Positions 63,118-64,000 of a stretch of 64,000 bases of DNA are shown here, in pieces. The stretch is from Streptomyces sp. ADI96-02. Lineage in GTDB: Bacteria > Actinomycetota > Actinomycetes > Streptomycetales > Streptomycetaceae. The notes under the pieces were generated by a model. It was not told where the DNA came from and did not search any database. It saw only the letters and a program-made list of their open reading frames with translations. Both the position numbers and the translations under genes were made by a program. The stretch spans positions 814,890 to 878,889 of the forward strand of contig NZ_ML123034.1 in NCBI RefSeq assembly GCF_003846185.1, given 5' to 3'. Within the stretch, counting starts at the first letter, position 1, and each line of letters opens with the position of its first letter.

Positions 63118-64000
63118 TGGCCGGAATTCTCCTCTTCGTACTGCCGCCGGTTGCGCTCGTGCTCCTCGTTCGTGACCGAGAACACCGTCTTGTCCTCGTT
63201 GATCGAGACGAAGTAGTACCAGGGGCCCGGCGTCGGGTTCATCGCCGAATGCAGGGCGTCGGCACCCGGGTTGCTGATCGGACCGGAGGGCAGACCGGCG
63301 ATCTTGTACGTGTTGTACGGATCGTCGATCTTGCGCAGCTCGTCGACCGCTCCGATGTCCAGTCGGCTCTGGCCCTTGATGTAGTTGACCGTCGAGTCGA
63401 ATTCCAGCCGCCCGACCGTCTCCATATTGCCTGGTCTGAGACGGTTGTAGACGACTCTGGAGACCTTGTCGAAGTCGTGCTTGTACTTGCCCTCGACCTG
63501 CACGAGGCTCGCCACGGTGATGAGCTGCCAGGGGTTCTCCAGGCCGAGCTTCCTCGCGTTGGCCTCCAGGTCGAGCCTGCCGTACTCCCGGTTGGCGCGC
63601 TTGACCATGCGCTTCAGCGCGTCCTCCGGCTTGGAGCCCTTGGCCACCGGGTAGGTCGCCGGGTAGAGGAAGCCCTCCAGCGGGTCCTTGATGTCCGGGT
63701 CGTTCTCGGCCCAGTCGGGCAGTCCCAGGGACTCCGCCTTGGTCCTGGCGATCTCGGCGGTGGTGCCCTTCTTGAGGCCCAGCCGCTCGTCGATCTTCGC
63801 GTAGACGGTGACGTTGCGCGTGCCCTCGGGGATCGACAGGGGGTTCTGGCTCTTCGGGTCGAGCATCAGCTCGACCGCGTTGGCCGCCGACATCTCCTTG
63901 TTGAGGAGGTAGACGCCCGCCTGGATGAACTTGCCCTTGGGATTCGCGTTCTGCGCCGAGACGAAGGCGCCGGCGGACTTGACGACGCCCTTCTTCCGCA
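63114..64000 (-). CDS. mltG: Endolytic transglycosylase MltG (5' end cut by window edge)
   Basis: Membrane-bound peptidoglycan lyase that ends nascent glycan strands. About 295 C-terminal residues are visible; the N-terminus with its membrane helix is beyond the right edge. YceG/MltG motifs: IPEGTRNVTVYAKIDERLG (LysM-like part), LEGFLYPATYPV, ASLVQVEGKY with the catalytic Glu, and KIAGLPSGPISNPG. Adjacent to aroE as in other actinobacteria. Confidence 0.93.

Overview
The window is about 64 kb of very GC-rich DNA. Its gene content and order match a core chromosomal block of Streptomyces: rib/his genes, a GH18 chitinase, rsmB-fmt-priA-metK-coaBC-rpoZ-gmk-sIHF, the pyr operon, bldD, nusB-efp-pepP and the aro cluster. 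BldD, sIHF, RibM and DasR-type chitinase repeats point the same way. I saw no IS element, prophage, CRISPR array, tRNA or rRNA.

Layout. 1-3.5 kb: a TetR regulator (cut by the left edge) divergent from a self-contained class I P450 operon (3Fe-4S ferredoxin, ferredoxin reductase, CYP105-like P450), with three GATAG-type operators between them. 3.6-8.2 kb: a Tat-exported C39-like protease, a small kinase-like P-loop protein, a tiny leader ORF with a terminator, and a TPR/AAA+ ATPase. 8.2-17.1 kb: a CNNM/CBS membrane-protein pair (one frameshifted), a small membrane protein, hisG-hisE and an FMN-riboswitch riboflavin operon with the transporter ribM. 17.2-24.7 kb: an inducible chitinase, an NAD(P)-binding reductase, a divergent ROK regulator/MFS exporter pair and a frameshifted nucleobase permease. 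24.8-29.6 kb: a candidate amine/lysine catabolic island (DavB-like monooxygenase, DavA-like amidase, Lrp/AsnC regulator, aldehyde dehydrogenase). 29.7-34.4 kb: a GuaB1-type enzyme, an orphan sesquiterpene cyclase, a SorC regulator and rpe.

34.6-64 kb is housekeeping, almost all on the minus strand: rsmB, fmt, priA (helicase motifs lost), metK, coaBC, rpoZ, gmk, sIHF; then pyrR-pyrB-pyrC-membrane protein-carA-carB-pyrD-pyrF, a full UMP pathway apart from pyrE, with a PyrR-type RNA element over the pyrR ribosome binding site and a clear terminator after pyrF; then bldD (plus strand, BldD boxes on its own promoter), nusB, efp, pepP, a proline-rich P-loop protein, and aroQ, aroB, aroK, aroC, aroE and mltG (cut by the right edge).

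The most unusual coding feature is that aroK and aroB are joined in one uninterrupted frame, predicting a bifunctional shikimate kinase/dehydroquinate synthase. The most interesting non-coding features are a promoter/leaderless mini-ORF/terminator unit near 5.9 kb, a terminator in the guaB1 leader, and promoter-proximal repeats in the amine-catabolism island. I read the sequence by eye; no database search or folding program was run.
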